This document shows positions 37,738 through 45,987 of a stretch of DNA of 64,000 nt, in pieces (the stretch's first letter is position 1; each line of letters starts with the position of its first letter). Origin of the DNA: Caulobacteraceae bacterium (GTDB taxonomy: Bacteria; Pseudomonadota; Alphaproteobacteria; Caulobacterales; Caulobacteraceae). The translations under genes were made by a program, and so were the position numbers. The notes under the pieces are model-generated. The model had not been told where the DNA came from. It searched no databases and saw only the letters and a list, made by a program, of their open reading frames with translations. The DNA lies in NCBI GenBank assembly GCA_019695035.1, contig JAIBAU010000007.1, positions 50,078-114,077 on the forward strand, given 5' to 3'.

Positions 37738-39597
37738 ATGTCCAAGATCACCGCGCTCAAGGGCGCCGTTTCCGCCCTCGCCGTCATGGCCGTCATGGCT
37801 GGATCGATCGCCCCCGCCGCCGCCCAGCAGGCCCCCGCCGCGACCGCCGCGACCGCTCCTCCGGCGGCGCAGAGCGAAGACGCCCGCCTTGCCGCGTTTT
37901 TCCAACAGGCGTTCATGGAAGGCATCTCCCAGACCCCGGAAGGTCTGACCCAGATGGGATCCAAGGAGCGCTACGGCGAGCTGGGGGACTACACCGACAC
38001 GGCGGCCGTCAAGGCTCAGGAACTGGCGCACCGCCAACTGGATCAACTGCACCGTCAGTTCGACCCGGCCAGGTTGTCTCCCTCGTCGCGCCTCAGCTAT
38101 CGCCTTTTCGAGATCAACGTGGCCCAGGGCGACGCCCTGTTCGCCTACCGCTTCCACAACTACGCCGTCTCCAACAACGGAACCGCGATCTCGGGCATTC
38201 CGGTGCTGCTGATCAACGCCCACGCCGTAGCCAGCGTCGCGGACGCCGAAGCCTATATTTCGCGTCTGCGCGCCATGGACCGCGTAGGCGGCGAAGTGGC
38301 GGCCGACATCGACTACCGCACCGCGCACAACTTCATCTCGCCTGATTTCGTGTTCGAGCCGGTCCTCAAGGATACGCGGGCCCAGCTGACGGGCGCGCCC
38401 TTCGACAGCGGGCCGGACCATCCACTGTTTGCCGATTTCAAGACCAAGGTGAACGCCCTTTCGATTGATCAGGCGGCGAAGGACCGGCTGATTGCGGATG
38501 CCCGCGAGGCGCTGCTCGGTTCCTACCGGTCCGGGGTCAGCAAGGTGATCTCCGCCGTGGAGCGAATGGGGCGCAAGGCCAGCTCTTCGGACGGCGTCTG
38601 GCGGCTGCCGGACGGCCAGGCCTACTACGCGGCCACCGTGAAGTTCTTCACCACGACCAATCTGACCCCGGACCAGATCCACCAGATAGGCCTGTCCGAG
38701 GTAGCGCGGATTCGCGGGGAGATGGAGACGATCAAAACGCGCGTCGGGTTCCAGGGAACCCTGGCCGAGTTCATCGCCGACCTGAAGACCAACCCCAAGT
38801 ACCGCTATCCGAATACGCCCGAAGGCAAGGCGCAGTACCTGGCCGATTCCAAACGGATCATCGCCGACTACATGGCCATAGCCTCGACCCAGTTCTCGCG
38901 CCTGCCCAAGGCGCCGATCGAGGTGCGGGCGGTGGAATCCTGGCGGGAAAACACGGCCTCGGGCGCCTTCTACGACCAGCCCACGCCCGACGGCAGCCGA
39001 CCCGGGATCTTCTACGTCAACCTGTCGGACATGAGCCAGGTGGCCAGGATCAATCTGGAAGCGCTGGCCTATCACGAGGGGACGCCGGGGCATCACTTCC
39101 AGATCGCGCGGGCGCTGGAGCAGGAGGACCTGCCGCTGTTCCGCCAGTTCGGCTACCAGGGCGCCTACATCGAGGGGTGGGGGCTGTACGCCGAGAGGCT
39201 GGGCAAGGAGGCGGGGCTCTATCGCGACCCCTATCAGGACATGGGCCGGCTCTCGATGGAGATCTACCGGGCCGCGCGACTCGTGGTCGATACTGGTTTG
39301 CATTCAAAGCGTTGGACGCGGGATCAGGCCATGCAGTACTTCCGCGACAACACCCTGGTGAGCGAGCTGGACATCCAGCGGGAGATCAACCGCTACATCG
39401 CCAATCCGGGCCAGGCGACCTGCTACAAGATCGGGCAGTTGAAGATCCTGGAACTGCGCGAGAAGGCGCGGGCGGCGCTGGGGGCGCGGTTCGACATCCG
39501 CGACTTCCACGAGGTGGTGCTGGCCAACGGGGCGCTGCCGCTGGACGTGCTGGAGGAGCAGGTCGACGCCTACATCACCGCCCGCAAGGCGGCCTGA
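37738..39597 (+). CDS. Exported DUF885 metallo-hydrolase, copy 1
   Basis: A 619-residue DUF885 protein from ATG 37738. Signal peptide about 1-29 (cut after AAAQ). Zinc motif HEGTPGHH at 446-453, followed by IEGWGLYAERLG at 478-489, which supplies the conserved Glu of this gluzincin-like family. N-terminal helices carry GELGDYTD and SYRLFEINV. Periplasmic peptidase activity is the usual guess but substrates are not known. Followed 162 bp later by its paralogue. Confidence 0.85.
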   Translation: MSKITALKGAVSALAVMAVMAGSIAPAAAQQAPAATAATAPPAAQSEDARLAAFFQQAFMEGISQTPEGLTQMGSKERYGELGDYTDTAAVKAQELAHRQLDQLHRQFDPARLSPSSRLSYRLFEINVAQGDALFAYRFHNYAVSNNGTAISGIPVLLINAHAVASVADAEAYISRLRAMDRVGGEVAADIDYRTAHNFISPDFVFEPVLKDTRAQLTGAPFDSGPDHPLFADFKTKVNALSIDQAAKDRLIADAREALLGSYRSGVSKVISAVERMGRKASSSDGVWRLPDGQAYYAATVKFFTTTNLTPDQIHQIGLSEVARIRGEMETIKTRVGFQGTLAEFIADLKTNPKYRYPNTPEGKAQYLADSKRIIADYMAIASTQFSRLPKAPIEVRAVESWRENTASGAFYDQPTPDGSRPGIFYVNLSDMSQVARINLEALAYHEGTPGHHFQIARALEQEDLPLFRQFGYQGAYIEGWGLYAERLGKEAGLYRDPYQDMGRLSMEIYRAARLVVDTGLHSKRWTRDQAMQYFRDNTLVSELDIQREINRYIANPGQATCYKIGQLKILELREKARAALGARFDIRDFHEVVLANGALPLDVLEEQVDAYITARKAA

Positions 39598-39759
39598 TGA
39601 GTACGTCCGGGGGTGGGTTGACCCCCGTTCCCGGTCGCCTCACTCGGATTTCCGGCCGCAAGGTGAGCAAAGTTTCATTCGGCCGCGGCCGACGGGCCCC
39701 GTAAGGTTCCTCCCGACTGTCCGGACTGGCGTCAGGCCGGCTCCAAGGGGGACCCCATC

Positions 39760-41592
39760 ATGCTCAAGCCCGCTGTTTCCGTCCTGGCCCTGATGGCCGT
39801 CCTGGCCTCGCCGGCCGCCATCGCCCAGCCGGCCGCCGCCCCGGCCGCCGCCGCCGCGCCGGCGGCGGCGTCGGAGGACGCCCGCCTCAACGCCTTCTTC
39901 CAGGAAGCCTTCCTGGAGGGGCTGCGCCAGACGCCCGAGGGCCTGACCCAGTTGGGCATGAAAGAGCGCTACGGCGAGCTGGGCGACTACACCGACGCCG
40001 CCAACAAGGCGCAGCTCGACCTGTCGGAAGCGCAGCTGGCCCGGATGAAGCGCGAGTTCGACCCCGCCCGGCTCTCGCCCGCGGGGCGGCTGTCCTACCG
40101 GCTGTTCGAGGACTCCGTGGCGCGCGGGCGGGACGGGTACCGCTATCGCTACCAGTCCTACGCCGTGACCTCGACCGGGACGGCGATCTCCGGCATCCCC
40201 GTGATGCTGATCAACTCGCACGGCGTCGACACGGTCGCCGACGCCGAGGCCTACGTCTCGCGTCTGAAGGCGGTGGACCGGGTCGGCGGCGAGGTGGCGG
40301 CCGACATCGACTACCGCACCCAGCACGGCTTCATCTCGCCGAGCTTCGTCTTCCCGCGGGTCATCCCCGATACGCAGCGGCAGGTCACGGGCGCGCCCTT
40401 CGACGGTGGACCGGACCACCCCGTCTGGGCCGATTTCAAGGCCAAGGTCGACAAGCTGAACGCCACGGCCGAGCAGAAGGCCAGACTGCTGGCGGACGGC
40501 AGGGCCGCGCTGCTGGGCGAATACCGCTCGGGCGTGAACAAGGTGCTGGCCGCCGTCGAGCGCATGGCCGCCCGGGCGGACTCGACCGACGGCGTCTGGC
40601 GCCTGCCCGACGGCGACGCGGCCTACGCGGCCAGCCTCCGCTTCTTCACCACCACCGACCTCAGCGCCGACCAGATCCACCAGACCGGCCTGTCGGAGGT
40701 GGCGCGCATCCACCACGAGATGGAGGCGATCATGCGCAAGGTCGGCTTCAGCGGCACGCTGCAGGCCTTCTTCACAAAGGTGAAGACCGATCCGGCGCTG
40801 CACTACCCCAATACCGACGAGGGCCGCGCCCAGTACGTCGCCGACGCCAAGCAGATCATCGCCGACTACATGGCGCGGGCCTCGACCCAGTTCTCGACCC
40901 TGCCGAGGGGTCCGGTCGAGGTCCGGGCGGTGGAGACCTGGCGCCAGGCCACCGCCTCGACCGCCTTCTACAACCCGGGCACGCCCGACGGCTCCCGGCC
41001 GGGCATCTTCTACGTGAACCTGGTCGACATGGCGCAGGTCCAGAAGGTTCAGCTGGACGCCATCGCCTGCCACGAGGCCGCGCCGGGCCACCACTTCCAG
41101 ATCGCCCGCAGCCAGGAGCAGGCCGAACTGCCGATGTTCCGCCGCTACGCCTTCTACGGGGCCTACCTCGAAGGCTGGGGCCTCTACGCCGAGCGCCTCT
41201 GCAAGGAGGCCGGCCTCTACCAGGACCCCTACGACGACTTCGGCCGCCTGTCGCTGGAGCTGTGGCGCGCCGCCCGCCTGGTGGTCGACACCGGCATCCA
41301 CGCCAAGCACTGGAGCCGGGACAAGGCCATCCAGTACTTCCGCGACAACACCCTGATGAGCGAGATCGATATCGAGCGCGAGATCGACCGCTACATCTCC
41401 GGTCCCGGCCAGGCCACCAGCTACAAGATCGGCCAGCTGAAGATTCTCGAACTGCGCGACAAGGCGCGGGCCGCCCTCGGACCGCGGTTCGACATCCGCG
41501 AGTTCCACGAGGTCATCCTGGCCAACGGAGCGTTGCCGCTGGACGTGCTGGCCGAGCAGGTAGACGCCTACATCGCCCGCAAGAAGGCCTGA
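39760..41592 (+). CDS. Exported DUF885 metallo-hydrolase, copy 2
   Basis: A 610-residue paralogue of the preceding protein, strongly alike along the entire length (for example both have RVGGEVAADIDYRT and SRPGIFYVNL). Signal peptide about 1-22. Zinc motif HEAAPGHH at 438-445, then LEGWGLYAERL. Thr449-Pro of copy 1 is replaced by Ala-Pro here. Tandem duplication; both copies keep all metal ligands, so both look active. Codon use is more GC-rich than copy 1. Confidence 0.85.
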   Translation: MLKPAVSVLALMAVLASPAAIAQPAAAPAAAAAPAAASEDARLNAFFQEAFLEGLRQTPEGLTQLGMKERYGELGDYTDAANKAQLDLSEAQLARMKREFDPARLSPAGRLSYRLFEDSVARGRDGYRYRYQSYAVTSTGTAISGIPVMLINSHGVDTVADAEAYVSRLKAVDRVGGEVAADIDYRTQHGFISPSFVFPRVIPDTQRQVTGAPFDGGPDHPVWADFKAKVDKLNATAEQKARLLADGRAALLGEYRSGVNKVLAAVERMAARADSTDGVWRLPDGDAAYAASLRFFTTTDLSADQIHQTGLSEVARIHHEMEAIMRKVGFSGTLQAFFTKVKTDPALHYPNTDEGRAQYVADAKQIIADYMARASTQFSTLPRGPVEVRAVETWRQATASTAFYNPGTPDGSRPGIFYVNLVDMAQVQKVQLDAIACHEAAPGHHFQIARSQEQAELPMFRRYAFYGAYLEGWGLYAERLCKEAGLYQDPYDDFGRLSLELWRAARLVVDTGIHAKHWSRDKAIQYFRDNTLMSEIDIEREIDRYISGPGQATSYKIGQLKILELRDKARAALGPRFDIREFHEVILANGALPLDVLAEQVDAYIARKKA

Positions 41593-41675
41593 GGCGCCGC
41601 GGGCGGGGCGATACGCCTCGTTAAGCCCTCACGGCTACGCTTTCGCCGGCATCGAAAGGCAGAAGGCTTCGAGGC

Positions 41676-42518
41676 ATGAAGATCGCACCCGCCGCCGCCG
41701 GGCTGGCACCGGCCGCGATGACGCCCGCCTACGCGCGCGAGACGGCGACGCGCCTGTCGCCTCCCAAGGCGGCGGCCGCCCTCAAGGCCGAGATCGTGCG
41801 CGAGGCGGTCGAGGCCCGCCTGTCGCCCCTCTTCGACGCCCAGGAAAGCCGCAAGAGCCAGGCCAAGGCCCGCCTGCAGCAAATCCGCGAGTGGGTGAAG
41901 ATCGTGCGCAAGCTCTACGCCCAGAATCCGGAAGGCATGGCCAAGACCCTGGCCCAGGCCTTCAAGGACCTGAAGGCGGCGGTGCAGGCCTATCGCGAGG
42001 CGGGCGGTGAGGAGATGGCTGCGGCGGGGGGCATGGCCCCGCCGGTGGCGCCCGCGCCCGTGCAGGCGCCGCGAGAGCCGGGGGCGTCGGACCCCGCCGA
42101 GGCCGCCGACGAGACCGAGGACGCCCGCGCCCCCGACCAAGACGCCCCTCCCGAGGGCGCCGCCGACGACGAGGAGACGGCCGGCGACGGCTCCGGCAAC
42201 GCTCCCTTCGAGGAACCCACCTACGGCGCCTTCGGCCACGGTCTCTACGACGCCGTGGTCGGGGAGGTGAAGCGCATGATCGGTGAGGACGGGCTCGACT
42301 TCCTGAAGCAGGTCCGGGGGCTGGTGAACGACTTGCGCGACCTGTTGCAGACCGCCCGCGGCCAGGCGGCGATCCGAAAGCGCGACGCCCGCACCGAGAC
42401 CGCCCTGAAGGACGCCGACGAGGCCCTGAAGGCGCTGAACCGGGACATGGGGGAAATGGACCAGCAGATCCGCCGGGACGCGCCGACGGTCAGCCTGGGC
42501 GTATCCGTCGCCGCCTGA
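41676..42518 (+). CDS. Coiled-coil rich protein, unknown
   Basis: A 280-residue protein. Residues 28-115 are a charged, alanine-rich helix (heptad-like), then a disordered Pro/Ala/Asp-Glu stretch (about 118-185), then a second helical region (190-270). No signal peptide or membrane segment. The acidic central linker and repeated Lys/Arg helices are consistent with a scaffold or structural role, but I cannot assign one. Stands between the DUF885 genes and the 93-aa membrane protein. Confidence 0.6.
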   Translation: MKIAPAAAGLAPAAMTPAYARETATRLSPPKAAAALKAEIVREAVEARLSPLFDAQESRKSQAKARLQQIREWVKIVRKLYAQNPEGMAKTLAQAFKDLKAAVQAYREAGGEEMAAAGGMAPPVAPAPVQAPREPGASDPAEAADETEDARAPDQDAPPEGAADDEETAGDGSGNAPFEEPTYGAFGHGLYDAVVGEVKRMIGEDGLDFLKQVRGLVNDLRDLLQTARGQAAIRKRDARTETALKDADEALKALNRDMGEMDQQIRRDAPTVSLGVSVAA

Positions 42519-42523
42519 GGCGA

Positions 42524-42537
42524 TTGATCTGGCGCAA
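42524..42537. promoter_or_regulatory. Weak FNR/FixK-type box upstream of the 93-aa membrane protein
   Basis: TTGATCTGGCGCAA matches TTGAT-N4-ATCAA with a changed second half. Its centre is 55.5 bp before the ATG at 42586, which would put a class II start site about 14 bp ahead of the start codon. That spacing is the same as at the stronger boxes further right, which is why I list it. Confidence 0.4.
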
Positions 42538-42585
42538 GGCCGGAGGCGCGCGAACCGGGGCACCCTGGCGGCGAAGGAGAACGCC

Positions 42586-42867
42586 ATGGGCGCTCGCGGA
42601 TACGAACACGGCTCGGCCCCGCTGGGGGTTCTGTTCCTGGTCTCGGTCTTCGGACCCATGGCCCTTCTCGCCGCCATCTGGGCGCTGGCGGCGGGCGTGG
42701 GCCAGAACGGACCGGTACGCGACCTGGCCGGCGAGGCCATGGTCTGGGTCCTGCTGGTCTCCGGCGTGGTCCTGACCATCGAGGAGGCGGTGCTGTTCTT
42801 CGCCACCCTGCTGGGTCGATCGCGGGTGAAGTGGCCGGCGCGCAGGCCCGGACCGCCCGCGGCCTAG
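42586..42867 (+). CDS. Small membrane protein, possible hypoxia-regulated
   Basis: A 93-residue protein from ATG 42586, with AAGGAG just upstream. Two membrane helices (about 13-37 and 47-72) and a basic proline-rich C-terminus (RSRVKWPARRPGPPAA). A weak FNR/FixK box is 49 bp upstream. Converges with the LysE gene, with overlapping stops. No recognised family. Confidence 0.6.
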   Translation: MGARGYEHGSAPLGVLFLVSVFGPMALLAAIWALAAGVGQNGPVRDLAGEAMVWVLLVSGVVLTIEEAVLFFATLLGRSRVKWPARRPGPPAA

Positions 42868-43514
42868 TAGAGCGCCTCAAGCGCCAGCCAGGCGGCCGTA
42901 CCGGCCAGGGCGACCGCGAACAGCCGCCGCAGCCGTTGCAGGCGGACCGGGTCGAGCCCCGCCTGCACCGACGCTCCCGCGCGGGCCGCGAAGAGGACGA
43001 TGGCGGTGTGGACGCCGACGCTGACGCCCAGGTGGACGCACCCGAACAGCAGGGCCTGGACGAAGGGCGGGGCGTGGTCGTCGGCGATGAAGCCGGGCAG
43101 CAGAAACAGATAGAAGACCGCCGCCTTGGGATTGAGGACGTTGGCGAGGAAACCTCGCCAGGCGTGGTCCCGTCCGTCCGGCAGGCCGGCATGGCCCGGA
43201 GAGGTCTCGCCCGCCCCGCGCCAGGCCTCGAACGCCAGCCAGAGCAGATAACCGACGCCGAGCCAGCGGAGGCCGTGCAGCAGGGCGGGATAGGCGAGCA
43301 GGGCCTCGGTCACCCCCGCGGCGGCGGCGACCATGTAAAGCCCCAGTCCCGCGGTGACGCCCACGATGGCGGCCAGGCCCGCGGCCCGGCCGCGACTGGC
43401 GGCCAGGATCGCCAGGTAGCCCATGTTGGGACCGGGCGTCAGCTCTACCAGGGCCACCGCCGTCAGGAACGCCGGCAGCAGGCCCAGGTCGATGGGAGCG
43501 GCGTCGAGGTTCAC
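42864..43514 (-). CDS. LysE/RhtB family exporter
   Basis: A 216-residue inner-membrane exporter with about six helices. The family signature is the N-terminal PGPNMGYLAILAASRGRAAG, followed by GVTAGLGLYM; FLANVLNPKAAVFYLFLLPGF is the typical mid-section. GTG start at 43514 overlaps the nuclease stop (GTGA). Last gene of the six-gene operon. LysE proteins export amino acids or related small molecules; here the neighbours deal with nucleotides, so the cargo might be a nucleobase, but that is speculation. Confidence 0.85.
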   Translation of the reverse strand: MNLDAAPIDLGLLPAFLTAVALVELTPGPNMGYLAILAASRGRAAGLAAIVGVTAGLGLYMVAAAAGVTEALLAYPALLHGLRWLGVGYLLWLAFEAWRGAGETSPGHAGLPDGRDHAWRGFLANVLNPKAAVFYLFLLPGFIADDHAPPFVQALLFGCVHLGVSVGVHTAIVLFAARAGASVQAGLDPVRLQRLRRLFAVALAGTAAWLALEALY

Positions 43515-45103
43515 GGGCGTCCCGCGGCCACGTCCCGCGCCAACCGGTCCAGCAGGCGCACGCGCGCGGCGTCGTCCGGCAGCCGCGCCAGCGTCGCCTC
43601 CAGTTCACTGAGCAGTTCCGCCCGGGCGTTGTGCCAGTCGAGCTGCGCCGCTGCGCCCGGCAGGATGCGCGGTGCGGCCTGCGCCGGGAGCGCCTCGGAC
43701 CGCCTGCGCCGCAGCCGGACCGTCTGGTCGATCTCGGGAACGGCCAGCGCGAGGTCCAGGCCCGCGACCGTCAGCCGCTTGCGCAGGGCGTCCAGGCTGG
43801 CGGGCTCGCCGTGGGTCAGGAAAACCGAGCCGCTCACCGGCAGGCGCGCGCGCAGCCAACTCTCCAGCGCCGCCGCGTCGGCGTGGCCGGAGTAGATGTC
43901 CAGCGACCGGACGGTCGCGCGAACCTTCAGCGAGTCGCCCTGGATGCGCACGAAGCGGCGGCCCTCCTCAAGCAGGCGGCCGAGGGTGCCCACCGCCTGG
44001 AAGCCGGTCAGCAGGACGGTGGCCTCGCGGCGCCACAGCAACCGCTTCAGATGGTGCCGGATGCGGCCGGCGTCGCACATGCCGCTGCCGGCCATGATCA
44101 CGTGCCAGCCGGAGAGGCGCTCGATGGCGCGGCTCTGGTCCACGCGCGGCGTGGGCCGCAGCAGTTCGTGGCCGCGCAGATTGCGAAAGGGGTTTTCGCC
44201 GTGGCGGTCGACGCCGTGCCGCAGGAATACCTCTGTGGCCTTCAGGGCCAGCGGGGAGTCGATGAAGATCGGACCGGCCGGCGCCGCGCCGTCGCTCATC
44301 ACCTGCAGCAGGTCGATGAGCAGTTCCTGGGTGCGCTCGACCGCGAAGGCCGGCATGACGAGAGGGCCCCCGGCGCGGTGGGCGTCACGGACCACCTCGG
44401 CCAGCAGCCGGCGGCGCGTCGCCGGGTCCACCGGCGGCCGTTCGACCGCGCCGTAGGTGGATTCCATGATCACGTGGTCCACGCCGCCGGGCCCCTCCGG
44501 GTCGGGCGCGAACTCGCGGCCGCCGGGTCCGAGGTCGCCCGAGAACAACAGCCGCAAGGGCTCCTCCCCGGCGCGGACGATCTCCACTTCGACGGAGGCG
44601 GACCCCAGGATGTGGCCGGCGTTCCACCAGCGTGCGCGAAGCCCGGGCGCCACTTCGCGCCAGTCTCCGAAGTCCACCACCTCGAAGTTCCGCAGGCAGC
44701 GCTCCGCGTCCCGCCGGGTGTAGATCGGTTCGACCAGGGGGTGGCCCCGCTGCTGGTTGCGGCGATTGAGGAATTCGACCTCGTGCTCCTGGATGCCCCC
44801 GGCGTCGGGAAGCATCACCGAGCACAGGTCGCGGGTTCCGGCCGTGGCGTAGACCGGTCCACGGAAGCCGTTCCTGATCAGGCGGGGAATCTGGCCCGAA
44901 TGATCGATATGGGCGTGGGTCAGCAGCAGGGCGGAAATCCGGCGGGGCTCGAACGGGAAGGGATCGTAGTTCAGCGCCTTGAGGGTCTTGGACCCCTGGA
45001 ACAGGCCGCAGTCGACCAGCACCTCGGCTTCGTCCGTGACCAGGCGGAAGCAGGCTCCGGTCACGCACCCCGCCGCCCCGTGAAAATGCAGTCGGACGCT
45101 CAT
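43511..45103 (-). CDS. Beta-CASP metallo-beta-lactamase nuclease
   Basis: A 530-residue RNA-specificity MBL enzyme. Metal motif THAHIDHSGQIPRL near residues 60-73, second ligand block WNAGHILGSASVEVE around 160, Asp in LLFSGDLGPGG, and the beta-CASP motifs MESTYG, MAGSGMCDAGRIRHHLKR and IYSGHADAAALE. This family comprises CPSF73-like endo/5' exonucleases. It overlaps the PRPP synthetase gene by 4 nt. Together with the phosphorylase it suggests RNA breakdown in low-oxygen cells. Substrate not proven. Confidence 0.9.
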   Translation of the reverse strand: MSVRLHFHGAAGCVTGACFRLVTDEAEVLVDCGLFQGSKTLKALNYDPFPFEPRRISALLLTHAHIDHSGQIPRLIRNGFRGPVYATAGTRDLCSVMLPDAGGIQEHEVEFLNRRNQQRGHPLVEPIYTRRDAERCLRNFEVVDFGDWREVAPGLRARWWNAGHILGSASVEVEIVRAGEEPLRLLFSGDLGPGGREFAPDPEGPGGVDHVIMESTYGAVERPPVDPATRRRLLAEVVRDAHRAGGPLVMPAFAVERTQELLIDLLQVMSDGAAPAGPIFIDSPLALKATEVFLRHGVDRHGENPFRNLRGHELLRPTPRVDQSRAIERLSGWHVIMAGSGMCDAGRIRHHLKRLLWRREATVLLTGFQAVGTLGRLLEEGRRFVRIQGDSLKVRATVRSLDIYSGHADAAALESWLRARLPVSGSVFLTHGEPASLDALRKRLTVAGLDLALAVPEIDQTVRLRRRRSEALPAQAAPRILPGAAAQLDWHNARAELLSELEATLARLPDDAARVRLLDRLARDVAAGRP

Positions 45104-45987
45104 CCGGACAGCTCCTGCTCGAGGGCGGCGGCCAGCAGCCCGGCCAGGGGTATGCGGTTGCTCGAGTGTACGACAGCGTCGGTCGAGACCAGGGACTCGA
45201 CGCCGGCTGCGGCGAGCCGGCGCCCGACCGAGTCATCGAACAGGGCGTGGGTGACGAAGGCGCGGATCGGCCCGGCGCCCGCGGTCACCAACGCTTCGGC
45301 CGCCGCGATCAGGGTCTCGCCGGTGGAGCAGACGTCGTCGACGAGGATGGCGGGCCGTCCGGCCAGATCCGCCTGCGGCGGTGTCCGGACGCGGACGGCG
45401 CGATCGCCGTCGCGGACCTTCTGCAGCGTCAGCCACGGTCGCCCGTCGGCGAGGGCCAGGGGCTCCACCCAGCGGCGCGATTCCGCGTCCGGCCCCACCA
45501 GCACGGCGTCGGCCTGTTGCTCAGCGATCCAGCCGGCGAGGGCGGCGCTGGCCGAAACACAGGTCGCCTCGACCCCCGGCAGCACCCGGTCCAGCGCCGG
45601 CGTGCGGTGCAGGTGCGGGTCGACGGTAAGGACCCGGTCGAAGCGGTGGGCGAGAAAAGCCCCCACCGCCTCCTGGCTGATCGGGGCGCCCGGCCGGTCG
45701 ACCTTGTCCTGGCGCATGTAGCAGAGGTAGGGCGCGACCAGGACCAGCCGCCGGGCAGGGCTGCGGGACCACGCGTCCTGGGCCAGCAGCAGCTCTACGA
45801 GCTTGGGGTTGGGACGGTCCAGGCTGCGGTAGACGATGACGGTGTCGGCGGCGGGCGGCACACACGGGAGGATCTCGCCGTCGGGGAAGGCGTGCACCTC
45901 GACAAAGGCCAGGGGCGCCCCGAGCGCACCGGCCAGACGACCGGCCGCCTCGGCCTCGTCGCGGAAGGCGTGGACAATGACGCTCAT
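45100..45987 (-). CDS. Ribose-phosphate pyrophosphokinase paralogue
   Basis: A 295-residue PRPP synthetase family protein, shorter than housekeeping Prs (about 310-320). Active-site loop CYMRQDKVDRPGAPISQEAVG near 90-110; VDPHLHRTPALDR in place of the usual VDLHAAQIQGFF; PRPP-binding loop AILVDDVCSTGETLIAAAE around 210-230. It probably interconverts ribose 5-phosphate and PRPP. The operon position and shortened form suggest a dedicated role rather than the main Prs. ATG 45987 overlaps the phosphorylase stop. Confidence 0.88.
   Translation of the reverse strand: MSVIVHAFRDEAEAAGRLAGALGAPLAFVEVHAFPDGEILPCVPPAADTVIVYRSLDRPNPKLVELLLAQDAWSRSPARRLVLVAPYLCYMRQDKVDRPGAPISQEAVGAFLAHRFDRVLTVDPHLHRTPALDRVLPGVEATCVSASAALAGWIAEQQADAVLVGPDAESRRWVEPLALADGRPWLTLQKVRDGDRAVRVRTPPQADLAGRPAILVDDVCSTGETLIAAAEALVTAGAGPIRAFVTHALFDDSVGRRLAAAGVESLVSTDAVVHSSNRIPLAGLLAAALEQELSG

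Noticed and set aside
39602..39632. Hairpin GGGGGT/ACCCCC after the first DUF885 gene as a terminator
   Set aside because: Short stem and no T run; too weak to call.
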